Of a stretch of DNA of 64,000 nt, positions 1 through 13,600 are shown in pieces. Origin of the DNA: Cloeon dipterum (lineage: Eukaryota; Arthropoda; Insecta; Ephemeroptera; Baetidae). The DNA lies in NCBI RefSeq assembly GCF_949628265.1, contig NC_088789.1:23615883-23679882 (forward strand), in the 5' to 3' direction. The position numbers and the translations under genes are program-made. Position 1 is the stretch's first letter, and each line of letters begins with the position of its first letter. Below the pieces are notes generated by a model. That model was given only the letters and a program-made list of their open reading frames with translations. It ran no database searches and was not told the origin of the DNA.

Positions 1-1469
1 ATCTAGGGTCGTATAACAGTTTTTGTATTTCTAATGGCTTAAATTTGGATGTGATATTTTTTAAATTACTTAGTTGGCAATCTCTGATTCATATCACAAC
101 GATTTGAAAATTCTGCAATTCTCTCAAAGCTACCAAAAGACAGAATTTTATTGCTAGAATTTTCTCGGGTCACGGCTCGTGAAGTAAATAATAAAAATTA
201 GAATTTATACAAATCCATTACGTATGCGTGCATTATAATCTAGGAAATTTATATAAATATTCATGAAATAGGGCTTTAAGCAGTAGCAGAAACTTCTCGA
301 GTAGTGAAAACTTTGAGACTTTTGTTGGGGAAATATTCGGGTTTTGCAATGCTCTACGAAACACGAGCTTCGTTGGGATTATTTGGCCATATATTTCAAT
401 TTATTCACCGCTTATATTTCGCTCATAACATTCAAGTCTGACTTTAAATGGAATTTTGGGATTATTTGTTATTCACTTTCATCAGATTAAATAAATATGA
501 AACTTGCTTGAATATAACCCACAGCAAAAAATTATTACACCTGTTTATCATAATCTATCCTGTTACTTTCAGGATCATTTGACATGTTTATCTGATCCTT
601 TAACCCCCAAGGAATTACGCGTGTGTGTGTACCAACCAACGGTGGGCAATTTTCAGAATTTAATGCCAGAGGTTAGATGGGAAGAACACATCTAAAGATA
701 AATCCGAAACCTTGTAGTGTAATAAAATCCGACTCACAGCATCGTACTATCCACCGTGATATCGTGTCGCAGCACGAATATATTTCCACTCGACAGGAGC
801 TCAAAGTACTTATTATTATTATAATACCCTTTTCCTTTGCGTTGCGGGATGGACAAAATTGCGAAAGCTCCTTTGGCGAATTCTCTTCAACGGTGTCAAG
901 CTACCGCTCGGAATTACTTCAATATGCAATTTAGATCGTGTGTGGTGCTAGGCATCACGATAACGTACCGTGCATACTTTGTCGGCGGCAGTGATATCAT
1001 GGCCTAGTGATTTTCTATGCGGTGACGCCAGTTAGCTTGTTAGTGTGCATGGCTGGTTACGCGGCGCCTCCTGCCCTTCAGCGACAATTATCGTCGGCGC
1101 ATTTCAAACTGCAGGCGCGCTTAATGGATCGATTAGATTACCTTTTGATCTGCTCTCGCGTGCAGCAATTATTTCTCCAATAAAATCGCTTCAACGGACA
1201 TTCTGGCCGAGTTATGCAACCCGCTCTTTGCGGCAGCGAAACTGATTGCATAGCCGTCGCTCTAATTGTGATGAGAGTCAGATTTTTTCGTTCCGCTTCA
1301 GTTCTTTTCTTGTACATTGCTGGGTCGTTGGAAAAATATAATTATTCCAAAGCGACATGAAACGGTAAAAAGGAAAAGACCTTGGTATGAGAGGAATGGT
1401 TAGAAAAATAACCGTCATGGTATCATTCTTGCCAAAGCAAAAATTGTATAATTCTTGACAACTGTATCC

Positions 1470-1733
1470 CTGTTTTAAATTTTATTTTATTTCACCACGA
1501 ATGTTTTTTCTTCAAAAAGAGTGCATGGGTCTCGACGAGAGGAATCAAAATCTGCCACAATAATAAAGTCAAGTTTTTGGAAAGTTCCTTTTTTAATTGT
1601 TGCACACTGCAGAACAGATAGTTTAAACTATAACAATTTAAATTTAATTTAATTTAAAGTAAATTTGATCAACCGCAAGCAGTCAACAATTCAAATGATT
1701 TTCAATTGCTGCCCATTACTAATCCACTTAACT
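1470..1733 (+). repeat. Partial copy of the 435-bp TTAA repeat family
   Basis: Contains the family's central motif ctcgacgagaggaatc near 1535 and ends with a degraded terminus (cccattactaatccactt). The 5' half is missing or unrecognisable. It lies about 45 bp before the intact copy at 1780, so two insertions sit nearly side by side. Confidence 0.6.
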
Positions 1734-1779
1734 CATTGTCAATAATTTACTTGTTGAAAAAAGTAGCATGCAAATTTAA

Positions 1780-2216
1780 AAAGAGGAATGATACTGGAAA
1801 AGCCTGGAAAATGCTTGTTGCCAATGCATAAACTCATCTCTTAGGATTCAGTTAAAGCCTAAATTGACCTAAGAAGCACTGTAATTTTTTGAGGAAATTG
1901 GCTGGAAAGTTACCGTGCTTTTCAAATGGTAATGGCTGTCTCCTTACTTGAAACCCGATTTAATTTCAAAACCAAGAGTTTCCCCAATAAGTGGCATACA
2001 CCGTTGGATACATCTCGACGAGAGGAATCGGAATATGCCAAGAAAATGTGTTCAAGTACTGTAAATTTTGGAGAAAATTGGCAAATTTTGAATTTTTACT
2101 GTAGGAAGGTCATTTTTTTATTATTGCAAATTGTTGGACAAATTGTTTATCGGTCAATTGTTTAAGGCATCCAACAATTTAAATAATTTTCAATTGTTGC
2201 CCAGTATCATTCCACT
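1780..2216 (+). mobile_element. Intact non-autonomous TTAA-flanked element (about 437 bp)
   Basis: The element starts with aaagaggaatgatactgg and ends with the near-complement ccagtatcattccactt, giving terminal inverted repeats of about 18 bp. TTAA stands immediately outside both ends (1776-1779 and 2217-2220). A TTAA target duplication is typical of piggyBac-type elements, although the termini are not the classical piggyBac ones. It encodes no transposase. A 79-codon open frame inside it recurs in other copies but looks like a by-product of sequence conservation. Near-identical copies are at 19631-20064 and 51759-52193. Confidence 0.8.
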
Positions 2217-2790
2217 TTAATTTGAAAAAAAAAACAAATTGCGGCTAAACAACTATGTATGATTTTCCCGATCATTTATAAGTGGCTATGCTTTTTTCAC
2301 TCGATCTTGTCTTCTCTCATTGTAATCAATCGAACACTCTGTGGCGCTTGTGATGAAAGTTTTCCATTTAGCAAAGAAAATCGTGATTTTTACATCTTCA
2401 AACAGTGGTCGTCGAAATGCAAACAGTTATTTTCATGGAAATTTTATTTTTATTTATTTAGTTGTATCCTGCTCCCCTCTATACTCTTTGACTGCATGTT
2501 AAATTATTTTCTGTTCATACCAAATTTTCCTGGTGTGATTATTCTGCTTGAAAAAATAAAACTTTCCCATACACCATGTCAAAGCCAGCACGTTTTGGGG
2601 AAAGGCGAATATGTTGGGAACGTACAAACAAAATCCAACGTTTACAATTAGTTCATGCCTAAAGAACCGCGCACGGCTGGCTTGTGTACATAGCGGCTTA
2701 AATTATTAATTTTAGAAAGGAGCCATTGTTCTCGCCTAAAACACAAAATCTAAATAATTAATGCAAGCTGGCCCTCTCTGGTGGTTTCAG

Positions 2791-5121
2791 GTCATCAAAA
2801 TGCTGGTTATCGTCGTGGCCATATTCGCCATTTGCTGGCTGCCGTTGCAGAGCTACAACGTGCTCCAGGACATCTACCCCCAGATAAACGGGTAAGCCGC
2901 AAATTTCTAGTGGGGATTGCTGTTGTAATGGGGTGCACACTCCATTGTTTGCCGAGCCGCGTGCAAAAAAAACCTGCGTCTCCCTTGAAACCAGCCAATT
3001 CACTCTGCAAAGTTGGCACCGAATTTCCGCCTGCGTGAATCGAGAACGAGAACACCCTCCTCGTCATTCCTCAATAACCGCATTACAGAGTTTGAAGCAT
3101 TCGTGCCTGGCAGCGCTAATTAATCAAAGGAGACATGCATGATTCCCGTCAGCGACATATACATAATTTGTAATGGCAATCGGCTTGTTCGTGTTGCAGG
3201 TACAAGTACATCAACATCATTTGGTTCTGCTGCGATTGGCTGGCAATGAGCAACAGTTGCTACAACCCGTTTATCTACGGCATTTACAATGTGAGTATTG
3301 GTTGCTCGATTCTACTATTACAGTCTCGTTATCGCGGAATTAGCCGTTTGCACTTAACTTAATTGTGCACAATAGAATCCAGCCGTGTGCAGCTCTCGAT
3401 CGATAATGGCACACACACAGAGCAGAGAGCACCCTTCTGCGCGACTTAATTAATTTGTTTTCGGCGGTTGTTTTGACTGCCTCAGCGTGTGAAAAACAGA
3501 ACTCCTTCTAGACGTACGTTAATCCTCTTGGAAGGGTCTTATAGAGGGTTCTAGGAAACTTTTCCGTGTGTCTTTCACAAACAGTCCTAATTGGCGTCCT
3601 ATTTTCTCGAGGTGGGAGGATTTTTTTCTGCAAAAATAGAAAAAAAGAACGCACCAGTACCCTATAACGGCAGTTAATAGGTTTTTATTTTGAATCAATT
3701 TGATGGAAATAAATCAATTACAGTATTTACTTTATTACATTTTCAATAGTGTTTGCACCAGTTTTATCTTTTGTTTCGACGTTTATTCTGAACAAAAAAA
3801 ATATGGCAAATGAAATTGTTTGTGATTTTAATTGGCTTCGAAAGTTAATGCCAGTTCAGGCTACAGAAATATGTTAAAAGCCAACAGAAATTCCATACGC
3901 ATATAAAAAACTTACTGTTAATTTATTGTTGCGTTTCCAGGCTTCATTGACCTGTTTTAACCTGCACAGAAGCAGAAACTAGATGTTATCAAAGTAGAAA
4001 AAATTAATTGCGTCGCGTGTAGGTAGCGTGCCAGCTTTTGTCAGCATACGCTCAGCTCCAATTAAGGAGAAATGCGCCGAATTTTTTTCATAAAGCAAAC
4101 ATTCCAAATTGTTTTGCTTACGACGGGTACTGTTACCAATTACCACTAGAATTTTTTCCTTCTTATTGATTCAATTTAAGGCTGGGAGTCGAGATAAAAA
4201 GAAGGTCTGCTTCGGTATAATTTTTTAGTAATCTTGACAAAAAAAAAGGATGAGTTGAGAGTTTCTACATATTTTAAACCTGTTCGGCTATTCTTAATCC
4301 CTGAAAACTCCTGTTCTTTTAAAAACTCAACTTTATAGCCATTACAAAATTCAGAGCTAAAAACATTTATTTGTACGAAAAAAATACAAGATTTTAATAC
4401 TATTGGCTTTCTGAAACAAAATTTTTAATTCCGACACCTTTTCCTCTGATGGATAGTGACTAATAAAAAAACGAGCAGTTGAAGAGAGAAATTATCAAGC
4501 AACGGAGGACAGTAGCTGTTTTTACCCCTCTATGGCCTCATCAGCAGTATATTTTTAATTCAAAATAATCTGAATCTCAGGCCATCGATAGCAACTGCAA
4601 GGCTGAAATGTTAAATTAAATTTCCTTTGCTTCATTTATAAATTTTAAATAATTTCAACAGTAAATAATTCAAATTTCTGTAAAATTTAAAAATAAACGC
4701 AAAGGAATTCTAATTTTACATTTTATTTTGAGTGAAAAAGTCAATTTTAAATTAGTTTCGGGCATAATTTTTGTTTGTTTAGGAAAAGTTCAAACGTGAG
4801 TTCCGGCAGCGGCTGCGGATCCTGTGTCCGCGTCGGCAGTGGGAGCCGTCGGCCGCGGAGAACAGCTCGATGGCGGGCAACGACGTGGAGCTGAGCGACT
4901 ACGACAAGTCGCGCAAGGGCCGCATCCTGACGCCGTTCAACGGCGGCACGAGCTACGTGTACCGCAGCGCCAGCGTCCGCTGCAAGGACAACGTGCACTA
5001 CGGCGTGTCGGGCGCGGCGGCGTTCAATCACGCCTCCACGTCCTCACCGCACACGTCCAACCACTTGAGAATCTGCCAACACCAGCAACCGCACCATCAA
5101 CTGCACGAGCTTGACTTTTAA
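2791..5121 (+). CDS. RYamide/NPY-type neuropeptide G-protein-coupled receptor, three 3' coding exons
   Basis: Coding exons are 2791-2891, 3200-3290 and 4783-5121, each with consensus AG and GT sites and matching phases (2, then 0). Together they encode the last 176 residues of a class A peptide receptor. The first exon gives TM6 with the CWLP motif (AIFAICWLPLQSYN). The second gives TM7 with WLAMSNSCYNPFIY, where NPFIY is the NPxxY activation motif. The third begins EKFKREFRQR, a helix-8 start, and has a possible palmitoylated cysteine (RILCPRR). The tail is Ser/His-rich and ends LHELDF. From remembered families, the TM6-TM7 segment resembles insect RYamide receptors and the broader NPY-like group; the exact ligand is inferred. 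TM1-TM5 exons are not in the window, so the gene is truncated at the left. Other insect NPY-like receptors remain possible. Confidence 0.88.
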
Positions 5122-5174
5122 GTAAGATCCTGGTGTGAAATCATCACCATCACTCTTTGGCAGCTTATCAAAAT

Positions 5175-5180
5175 AATAAA
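5175..5180 (+). terminator. Poly(A) signal of the peptide-receptor gene
   Basis: AATAAA 54 bp after the receptor stop codon, followed by overlapping AATAAA-like repeats. Position and sequence fit a polyadenylation signal. Confidence 0.5.
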
Positions 5181-5853
5181 TAAATAAGCACAACAACTCG
5201 TCAAAAGGTTTGCATTCGTCGACCGTATGTGTCATGTGATTTTAAAAATATTTCAAGAAATTTCCCGATTCAGAGGTCAAAGTTGGCACAAGGTCTAGAA
5301 AAATCGACAAAATTTACACCTGATCAGTAAATTACTGGATTAAAAAATAACTCGATAAATTAGGACATTTTATTGGACTTTGAAGGTTGGAATTTTCAAG
5401 GGGGTTGAAATATAGTAATTTCGGGGATGTTATGATCATGTTAATTTTGTTGACTTTTTTACCTTTAGTCAAACAACTGGTGACATATATATTTAAAAGG
5501 TGTGCGTTGCTCAAAACGATGATCTAATTAATGTTTCTCTAATGGAATTCGTGTTTTGAGCTTTTTGTGATGTCATTCCAACAGGTTTTAATAATCGTTT
5601 CAATATCGAGGATGACACGGTGCTATTTATGTATAATGCGCTCATTTCCAACTCCATGCATGTGGTTAATTATGTAAAATAAAATAAAATATGTTTCAAT
5701 GAAATGCTGTTAGACGAGAACAAGGGGAAAATGAAACGCAAACACACAACACGTTTGTAAATAATAATGCTGCTGTCAGCGTGTGTTGTATTGAAACAAA
5801 TAAATTAACTTAATGTACTAAATCGCTGTGTACATATATATCGGTGAACGTTA

Positions 5854-5882
5854 TAGAGAGAGAGAAAGAAAGAAAGAGAGAG
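5854..5882. repeat. GA/GAAA microsatellite
   Basis: A run of gagagagagaaagaaagaaa followed by gagagagg. Simple purine repeat with no gene attached. Confidence 0.8.
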
Positions 5883-7056
5883 GACGCAAATAAAATCAGG
5901 CAAAAAGCATACACACACATCCAGTTTCTGTCGGGATTAACCGCTTATCTCGCCGTGTTTCTTTTACGCAGCGTGTGATAAAAAGAACATCAGACTTGGC
6001 GCGTCCATCATTAATGTCTCGCTCTCGTCAGATCTACAAAGTAAGCGGAGCGAGGTAAATCTCGCACTATTTTTGACGTAAAAGTTTTCTCGTGGAAGGT
6101 GGATTTTAGTCTGCATTTTTGCACTCGTGAAGGCCTCTTGAGCTAAGCACTTCATGGAAGCTTGAGATATAACTCCTCGGATTTAACACTTCTTCTTGGA
6201 AGGTAAGCCGCAATAATTGCATTTCAACTGCTTGCAACAGCCAATTAAAACTTCTAAGTGCTGACTGGAGAGTACATACTTTCGAGATGATTTAAAAAAA
6301 AATACAAAAGAATTTTATAAGTAAAGTAAAAATTGTTATAAGAAAAATCACTTGCAAAAGGAGATCAAACATTAAAAAAAACTGCGGATTAGCATGAGAA
6401 ATTCTTAGCATGAAAAAGATCTTATGAAAAATAAAGGAAGGAATTATATTTTAACGTGGAAGACTGTTAATTGGCCATTTTTGTGAGTCCTTACAATGTG
6501 TGGAGCAGTAAAGCCACATTTATTTTTCAAGTTTTTTTAAATTTCCTCAAAAAATTTCAAAATGTGCGCCATTTCAAGAGAAACAACAAGATTTTTTATT
6601 TTAATAAAATACAATTTTTTAATAAAAATCTCGGCTTGCTGAGATCTAGACGGGTTTATCATGATCGCTTTTGCACAGCAGCGGTATTGAGACTGAAAGA
6701 AGAGTTCTTCAAAACAGGCCAGCTAGCACAAATGAATTGCTATGAAATTTATTGGAAAAGAGTAAAGTAGTGATTCACCATAAATATTGCTACTTATTGG
6801 GCATGTCCTCGGAACATTTTAATATTTTACAATTTCAATAAATTTTTACTGGATTTTTTCGTTCTAATTGTTATTAAAAAAATTAAAGAAAATTTACATT
6901 AAAAATCACAATCAGGGGTGTGAATTTTAAGAGTTTTTTTGGTGTGTTAAATAGTTTTTTTTTAATTTTTGCAGGATGCTTTTTTCTCGGACTTTTTGCC
7001 GATTTAGAGAGACGTTAGTTGGTTTTGGCATTGTTGCATGGTTTCAAAACTGTTTT

Positions 7057-7278
7057 ATTCAATTCCTGAGTGCTGTTTTTCCACTAAAACATCAAGTGTG
7101 ATAGGCTTTTTGTTAATTTTCTATAGTTCAGTTTTATTTATCAGGGCTTCTAAATAAACTTGTTTATTTAGAAGCCCTGATAAATTTAGTCCAAAATTCA
7201 CAAACCAAACTATAGAAAATTAACAAAAAGCCATCACACTTGATGTTTTAGTGGAAAAACAGCACTCAGGAATTGAAT
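7057..7278. mobile_element. Foldback element with about 72-bp inverted arms
   Basis: The left arm (7057-7128) and right arm (7208-7278) are inverted copies that differ by a single-base indel. Inside them is a second, perfect 24-bp hairpin (7136-7159 with 7162-7185) with a 2-base loop. The whole unit could extrude as one long hairpin. It encodes nothing and has no obvious target-site duplication. The high arm identity suggests recent formation or continuing gene conversion. Confidence 0.75.
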
Positions 7279-7637
7279 TCGTAAAAAATTAAAATAAGGT
7301 TCTGCCTTTTTGGGTGATTTTCGGTTTCATTGTTCATCGTTGCGTTTGTATTCTGATATTTTTGGTCAGCAAAAATGGCCGCAAAAATGTTTAGTGAAAA
7401 TCGTATGCAGAATTAACACTGGTATTATTAGTAAAAAAATAAATTAAAATTTATTTAATAATTAATAAGAAATCAGGAATTCAGCTTGACACAGACTAAA
7501 ATGCACCACCCTAATTTATGCAGCGTGTTGCGAGCGAAACACACAGCGTCGTACTCATTTCAGCTTGATGACACCGCGTTCCATGCGCTGCTTTTCCTCT
7601 CGTGTCACCCGGCAGAGTTTTTCACTCGCAAATTAGC

Positions 7638-10600
7638 TCACAACTTGAGCTCTGCGTGCCTGTGTTCTGGATGGTCGGGCTGCAGCAGCAGCTTGTCGGA
7701 AATGAAGCGGTGCTCCGGCGGTCCATGAGGCAGCAAAGGATGCTGCGTGTCATCGACGACGGCGTGGCGACGCTCGGCACCGACCAGTTCCACGCCATTA
7801 CCGTCCAGCCGGTGGTTGCTAACTTGGTCGAATGCTTAACGAGGGAAAAATTACGTCACGTTTAATTTAGCAGAGAAATTTGGCGGTCCTTCCGCTCTAA
7901 TGTGTAATTTTCTTGCGTCAAACGTGTATAATTTTGCCATGTAACTATTTTGTTTATCAATATAATTAAAATAAAATAAATCATTTTAGAATAATAATAA
8001 TTTAACGCAATAAAAATAATTTACTGTGTTATTCAACAACGTTATATTTTAAAATTTTAAAATTTAATGGTAATCAACGCATTTTTAAAATTAATAACAA
8101 TTTTATAGTAAAATATAAAAGTCATTTCATTTTTTGTATTTAATTTCTTTTTAAAATTTCATGATTGAATTGAGAGTTTTATACGAAGTATAACTTTCAT
8201 AGAAACTTCGTGCCTTGCCTGTTAATTTTACACGTAGTATAATTATAATTAAAATCAAGAAAATGAAAAAATTACAAGAAAATTGAAAATCAATTGATAC
8301 GTATCGTCATGGAGACTGGAGAGTCTTGCATGTCAAATCTCACCATGATTGGATAAAATTGCCATTTAAAAATAAAACTAACTTTGTAAATCCTCCAAGG
8401 TGTCAAATCTTAGTTTCTATCGCTCATTGTCTCGTATTGTCATGATTTTCTACAGGTTTGATGCAAAGATTGCTTTTCAATCCAGAACGAGAGCGGAGTT
8501 TCCAAATTAATTGGGAAATTGAGACGCACCTGGGTCTCGCCACGGTAGGCTCTGGCTGGCAGTGGCCGAGCCGTAGCGGTGCCGGTTGAAGACGTGGATG
8601 CTCGGGTCGTTCAGCAGGTTAGGGATCGGCTCCGCTTTGAAGGTCGTGTCGCCCTTGTGGTTCGGCGGCCCCTCGTCCCGCGGCGACGGCGCCAGATCCG
8701 ATAGCGCCGACGACTTGCCCGGGCTGCAATTTAATTAGAAGCCTTCGGTTATACTACTTATTGCTGATATTGCAGCGAGGGGTTTGCCAGAAAAGACTTA
8801 GGTTGATTGCGATTGGAAATAATATCATTGTTGGGAACAAACAAAAAACAAAAGAAAGTTTTTTCCAGAGAGCGCATCTTATGAATTATACAATTTGTGT
8901 TTTGGCACGGGTAAATATTAGAGGAAAAAACATCTTGAATCTATAATTAAGACTCTAAATATAGTGATGGGGAACGCACGGGAGTTTTCTAAAAAAATTA
9001 CGACAAAGACTTTGTCGGAACGCTGGGAATTTTTCAGAAAATATTTGTATATGCTTGGTTTCCAAAATCTATTCAAAATTTCTTGAATCTATATTTAAAA
9101 CAAAACCTGATTAAATATAAGATTTAGGTTATGTGGAACTGTTAGAATCTAGTTTTAAATACAAAAAGAAATAATAGAATTTATTGCTAATTTCCTCTTC
9201 ACAACGGTTGATTTTCAGATTGTGAAATTTTGTGTCGGACGCTACTCTGAGAGCAAATTATACACGTAGCAACATGCTTTGTTTTTTTCAAATGAAATAA
9301 CATTTGGTTTAATTTTTCAAATAATTAAAAAACGGTCAAATTCCAGTTCCCTGACTTTTGCTGATGAATTCCGCACTGTTTGAGCCTAAAAGTTCTTCCC
9401 TAAATAGTTGTGTTTTATTTTTGTTAATTTTTAGGGGAAACCATTACATACAGGAGTGTGATTTTTGTTTTGTAATTTAAATATTACAATTTATTACGAC
9501 TTTCTGGATATTAAAACTTTCTGGAACCATCGATAAAATACGGCCGGATTAATCTATTCCGTTTTTAAATAAAATCTAATCAAATGTCCTGAGGGCAGTG
9601 ATGATGAAAATCCTGGCTTTCAGTCACTTTCAGGATTTAACATATTTGTCTAAGTGCAACTATGGGACGGGCATTTAGCAGCTTCCCAATAATCCGTTTT
9701 TTATTGTTGATAACTCTGACTAATGGAATCGTTCAACTGGAAGTGTAGTGAGTTTCTCGTAAAAACTCGCCAGATTAAATAAAAATAGGCTAAAATGAAT
9801 TCTCTATGGACTATGGAGAGAGAGATGCACAGGTTGTTTTCCCGCAGGAAAAAATCAACTCATGCAAATCCCTGCTCTTTTGAGTATGCAAAGAGTGCAG
9901 AGCAGCTTAAAACTTGAAAAACTCTATATTTATTTTTTTAATCTGAATTCCTAAAATAGTTATTAATTTTAATCCTACAATTTTACGGCATTGTTGTGGA
10001 GTGTCGCAATTTTCAGCCTTTCAAACAGGTATTTTTTGCCATTTTCCTTTTAATAAAAAAAATCCGATGGCCAGTTATGAAAAAAATTCCGGCTCTCCGT
10101 TATGAGATTTTGTGCAGGTAGGACTAGAAAATATTTGGGTAGCTAAAAGGCGCATTTTAATAAAGTAGCGTACTTGAGATCGATATCGGCTGCGTTGCTC
10201 TGCTTTTTGGCTGTAGGGAAGAAATTGAGGTGCAGCGTGATTTGATGGTGTTTAGCCACCTCGGGCCCGAATCTGTCGTGGTCACCCTTGTAAGAGGGTC
10301 GGTAAACTTCATTGTGGTGGCTGGGCCGGCCGTGCAGGATTTCGTCGCGGCTACTCGAGCCGCCGTCGCCGCCTCGGTAATGTTTCTGCGGTCGCGGTCT
10401 CGCTCGTTGTCTGCGTTTCGGCGGTGGAGGCTGTTGCGGAGGCCGCCGCGACCGCTCCCGCTTCGTCGAGCTGCTCGTCTCGTCGTCGTGACCCATCGGG
10501 TGGATGTCCAGCATCAAACTCACGGTTTTCGGCTTTAAATTCTCTTCGGTCTTTGGGTTTGTCGGTTTGTCTAAGCCCAGCAACGCCTTGTTCACCTGTT

Positions 10601-13600
10601 GAAAAATTGGGTTAGGAGGGCGGAAACTTACTTTTAGAAATATTATGAAAAGTGTCGGCTTAAGAACTTTTATTAAATCATGATGTGAGTACTTGGGAAT
10701 TTTTTTTACGAATAATAAAACTGAGAGAAAAGGAAATAACCGTGAGGGGCCAAATAATTAAAATTTTTAAGGCTGTTGTACTGTACAAAAGCGTATATTT
10801 CTATTTTACAATTTTTGAATTTTGAAGCCCTCCATTCCTATTTTGTTTGACTTTGAGAGTAGCCATAGCCAGTATTATTATCGACTTAAACCCACCTTTG
10901 GCAGAATCTGAGTAAAGAGAAACGACTTCTTTACCAAATAACAAGAAAATCAACAAATCTATTTGCTTTCGAAATCTTGAATTTATTCTCAAGCTGTCAA
11001 TATTCTCGCACTGTAAAATATCTAGACTCTCAAAATTAAAGTTTTTCTGGCCTCCATATTATTTTTACTCAGAAGAAGGGTTTTCAAACTCACGAGACTC
11101 TAAATTTATGAGGTCCTCTAGATTACAAAATTCGTCCCAAAAGTATAATTTGCTCTCCCTGTATGAACTTGAAAATTTATGTTACGAAACCTATTGGCCA
11201 CTGAATAAAACGTTCAAATTTCTGGGAGAAAATTACCCAAAACTCTTCTAACTTAGAATAAAATTGATACATCAGTATTTGCAGATAACATATTTAACAA
11301 CTTTTAATTTTTTTATATTATACTTAAAATATTTTTTGAATATATTTTATTTTTTAATACTTCTTTGCGTATGTTATATGAGATTTTAAAAACAGGAACA
11401 ATGTTTTTAACGTTTAATGCAACTCAAGTAATTTTGCTGTTCTAACTTCATTGATATTTTAAAGAAATTTACAGAGATGTTACATCACTGTCATAAAAAA
11501 TTTAATAAATTTATTTTTGCTCTTGTCACGTTATGTTATCAGTTCCTCAGAGAGATTAGTTCAACTTCTTCAGTTATCTTCGTAATATAATAAAATGTAG
11601 TTCTGTGAAAGTGAAATTATAATATTACCTATAAAAATACCGAATTATATATTTATATTACTTTATTTCTTAAAGATCAGAGGATCACAGCTTTTCATCA
11701 ATCCGCAATTTGAAAACATTGATGTTCAATGTGTTTCACTACCTATAATTAAAGCTGTACGTGTACCTTAAAAATATGTCAATTTTAGTTTTTGCTTTTC
11801 TTCAATTTAATTAAAGCTAATTAAGATTTTTGGTACATCAGAGAAATAATTTTTCTTTTTCAACAAATCCCTGCTTCCAAACTGTCAATCTTTAGAGGCA
11901 TTTTTGGAAAACAGATAGATTTTAAAATATGTACGGTTTTGAGGTTTTCTAGTTTAACGCTCAAATTGCTTTAAAATCGAATATTCGTGTTCATTTGCTG
12001 TTCCTCTGAAAAACACGAAATCTCATAGAAAAGAACTCGATCTTCACAATATGACAGCTCTACTTTTTACGACGGCGTATATAAAAAAGAAATCATACTT
12101 CTTTCGGGTCACCAGCCATGCGAAAATCCACGAGTGGGTTGTTCGACACAAACTTGGGCTCGTGCCGCGATTCGTGCTGAAATACACTCATGGGATCCTT
12201 CATGTCCAAATTTTTCACTCTGCCTTTGAAACGCAGACCAGCGTGGCTGTGCAAGCGGCTCCTTTTGCCCTCTGTTAAAAAGTGGATGATGTCCTGAATG
12301 CTTTTAGCATCAGGCGGATAGCTGTATTTCCTCTCCTGCTTTTTCGCTTTATGCTCGTCCTCTCCAAACATGTACGGATCTGCAAATGAGAGAAAGAGAA
12401 GGCGCCAGTGAAAAGTTTGTTGCTGGCCTGCCGCGTGATATAAAATTGTTAATGAGCTCTTTTGTTTGGAAATGACTAGGGTTGGGATTTTTAGACGATT
12501 TATATTTTAAATTTTCATATTGGAGGTCATTTCTGGTTAGTTTTCTGACCTTAGAAGTGATTGCCTAATAATTTTATGTATTTTAAAGTGTGTTTTTACG
12601 TTTTTTTTTAATTTGATGAATTTTGATAGTCATAGATAAAATTTAAACTTTCTAAGAGATGGTTGAAAATTTATAATTCCATTTTTGACAGTGCCAAAAT
12701 TAATTCCTAAAAGGTAAAATAGTCAAATCATCCGGCCGAAAACCTTAAAAACCGATACTTTTGTGGATTTTGGATTGAAATACCCAGCAAAAAGTGCCAC
12801 AAGAACGCCGGCGGTGACCAATCAGAGAAGGAACAATTCTTTTATTAGTTTTTTGACATAGCGACGGAATTGACAGCCAGCACAAGTGACAAGGCTTGCT
12901 GCTGGCTGACCTTTGACCTGCATGTCTCTTGAGACGCTTAATTACGCTTGCTGTCTCTGCAGTTTCGATCTTATTTGGCCAGCGCTACGTCAAAGAGCCA
13001 ATCAGATCTTTGATTGGTCGCCGGCGTTCCTTTTGGCTTTTTTATATGTTCAGAACAAAAATCAATAAAATAATGGTTTTTACATTTATAACGACTATCT
13101 GTAAGTCGTGTCGAATCATCCAGCCGCTAAACCTAATTTCGACCATTACTAGGAATCGATTGGCACTGTCAAAAATTAATTTTTGTGAGGCACACTTTTT
13201 ACATTTTAGTGAGTACCGATTACATGCATGCTAAGACTTTTATTTATAATTTTAAAAAAATATCATTTTAGCAGAAAAGTGAATGATTTTGAGAAAATTG
13301 TGTTAAAGGGATCTGTAGGTGGCGGGAAGTTTGCACAGTCCGTGCTAACATGATGCCTAACTGAAAATCGAAGGCACAAAAAATATTTATATTCGACGAT
13401 CGTCTTAATTTCCCGACCCACGAGATGACGGTTTAAACAGCCGCTCCTTCTGCACACAACATTTCCATGGGTTTCAATAGAAGCTCGGGTGGGTGGAATA
13501 ATCAAACACGTGGAAGCACTGGGAGTTCGATCCGACCCAAGAGAGTTTATATTACATTTGAGGAAAAGTTTTCCACTCACCATACGAGTCTTTAGGCAGA

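Larger units (their letters stand above)
1..2790. other. Intergenic or intronic region with two TTAA repeat copies
   Basis: No coding exon is supported here. Short open frames around 500-1250 lack family features and splice context. The stretch ends at the acceptor of the peptide-receptor exon at 2791, so much of it is probably a receptor intron, with earlier exons (TM1-TM5) left of the window. It contains an intact TTAA-type repeat (1780-2216) and a partial copy (about 1470-1733). Confidence 0.6.
5181..7637. other. Spacer between receptor and membrane-protein gene
   Basis: AT-rich sequence between two convergent genes. It contains a purine GA/GAAA microsatellite (about 5854-5882) and a long foldback element (7057-7278). 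Open frames here (for example 5964-6155 minus, 6471-6770 plus) show no domain, signal peptide or splice context. Confidence 0.6.

Noticed and set aside
1926-2165. 79-codon frame repeated at 19775-20005 and 51903-52142
   Set aside because: All copies lie inside the TTAA miniature element; similarity of the frame only reflects similarity of the element. It is not longer than chance and is broken in older copies.
10143-10615. Plus-strand frames over 10230-10615
   Set aside because: Shadows of exon 4 of the minus-strand membrane-protein gene, whose phases and splice sites agree with its neighbours.
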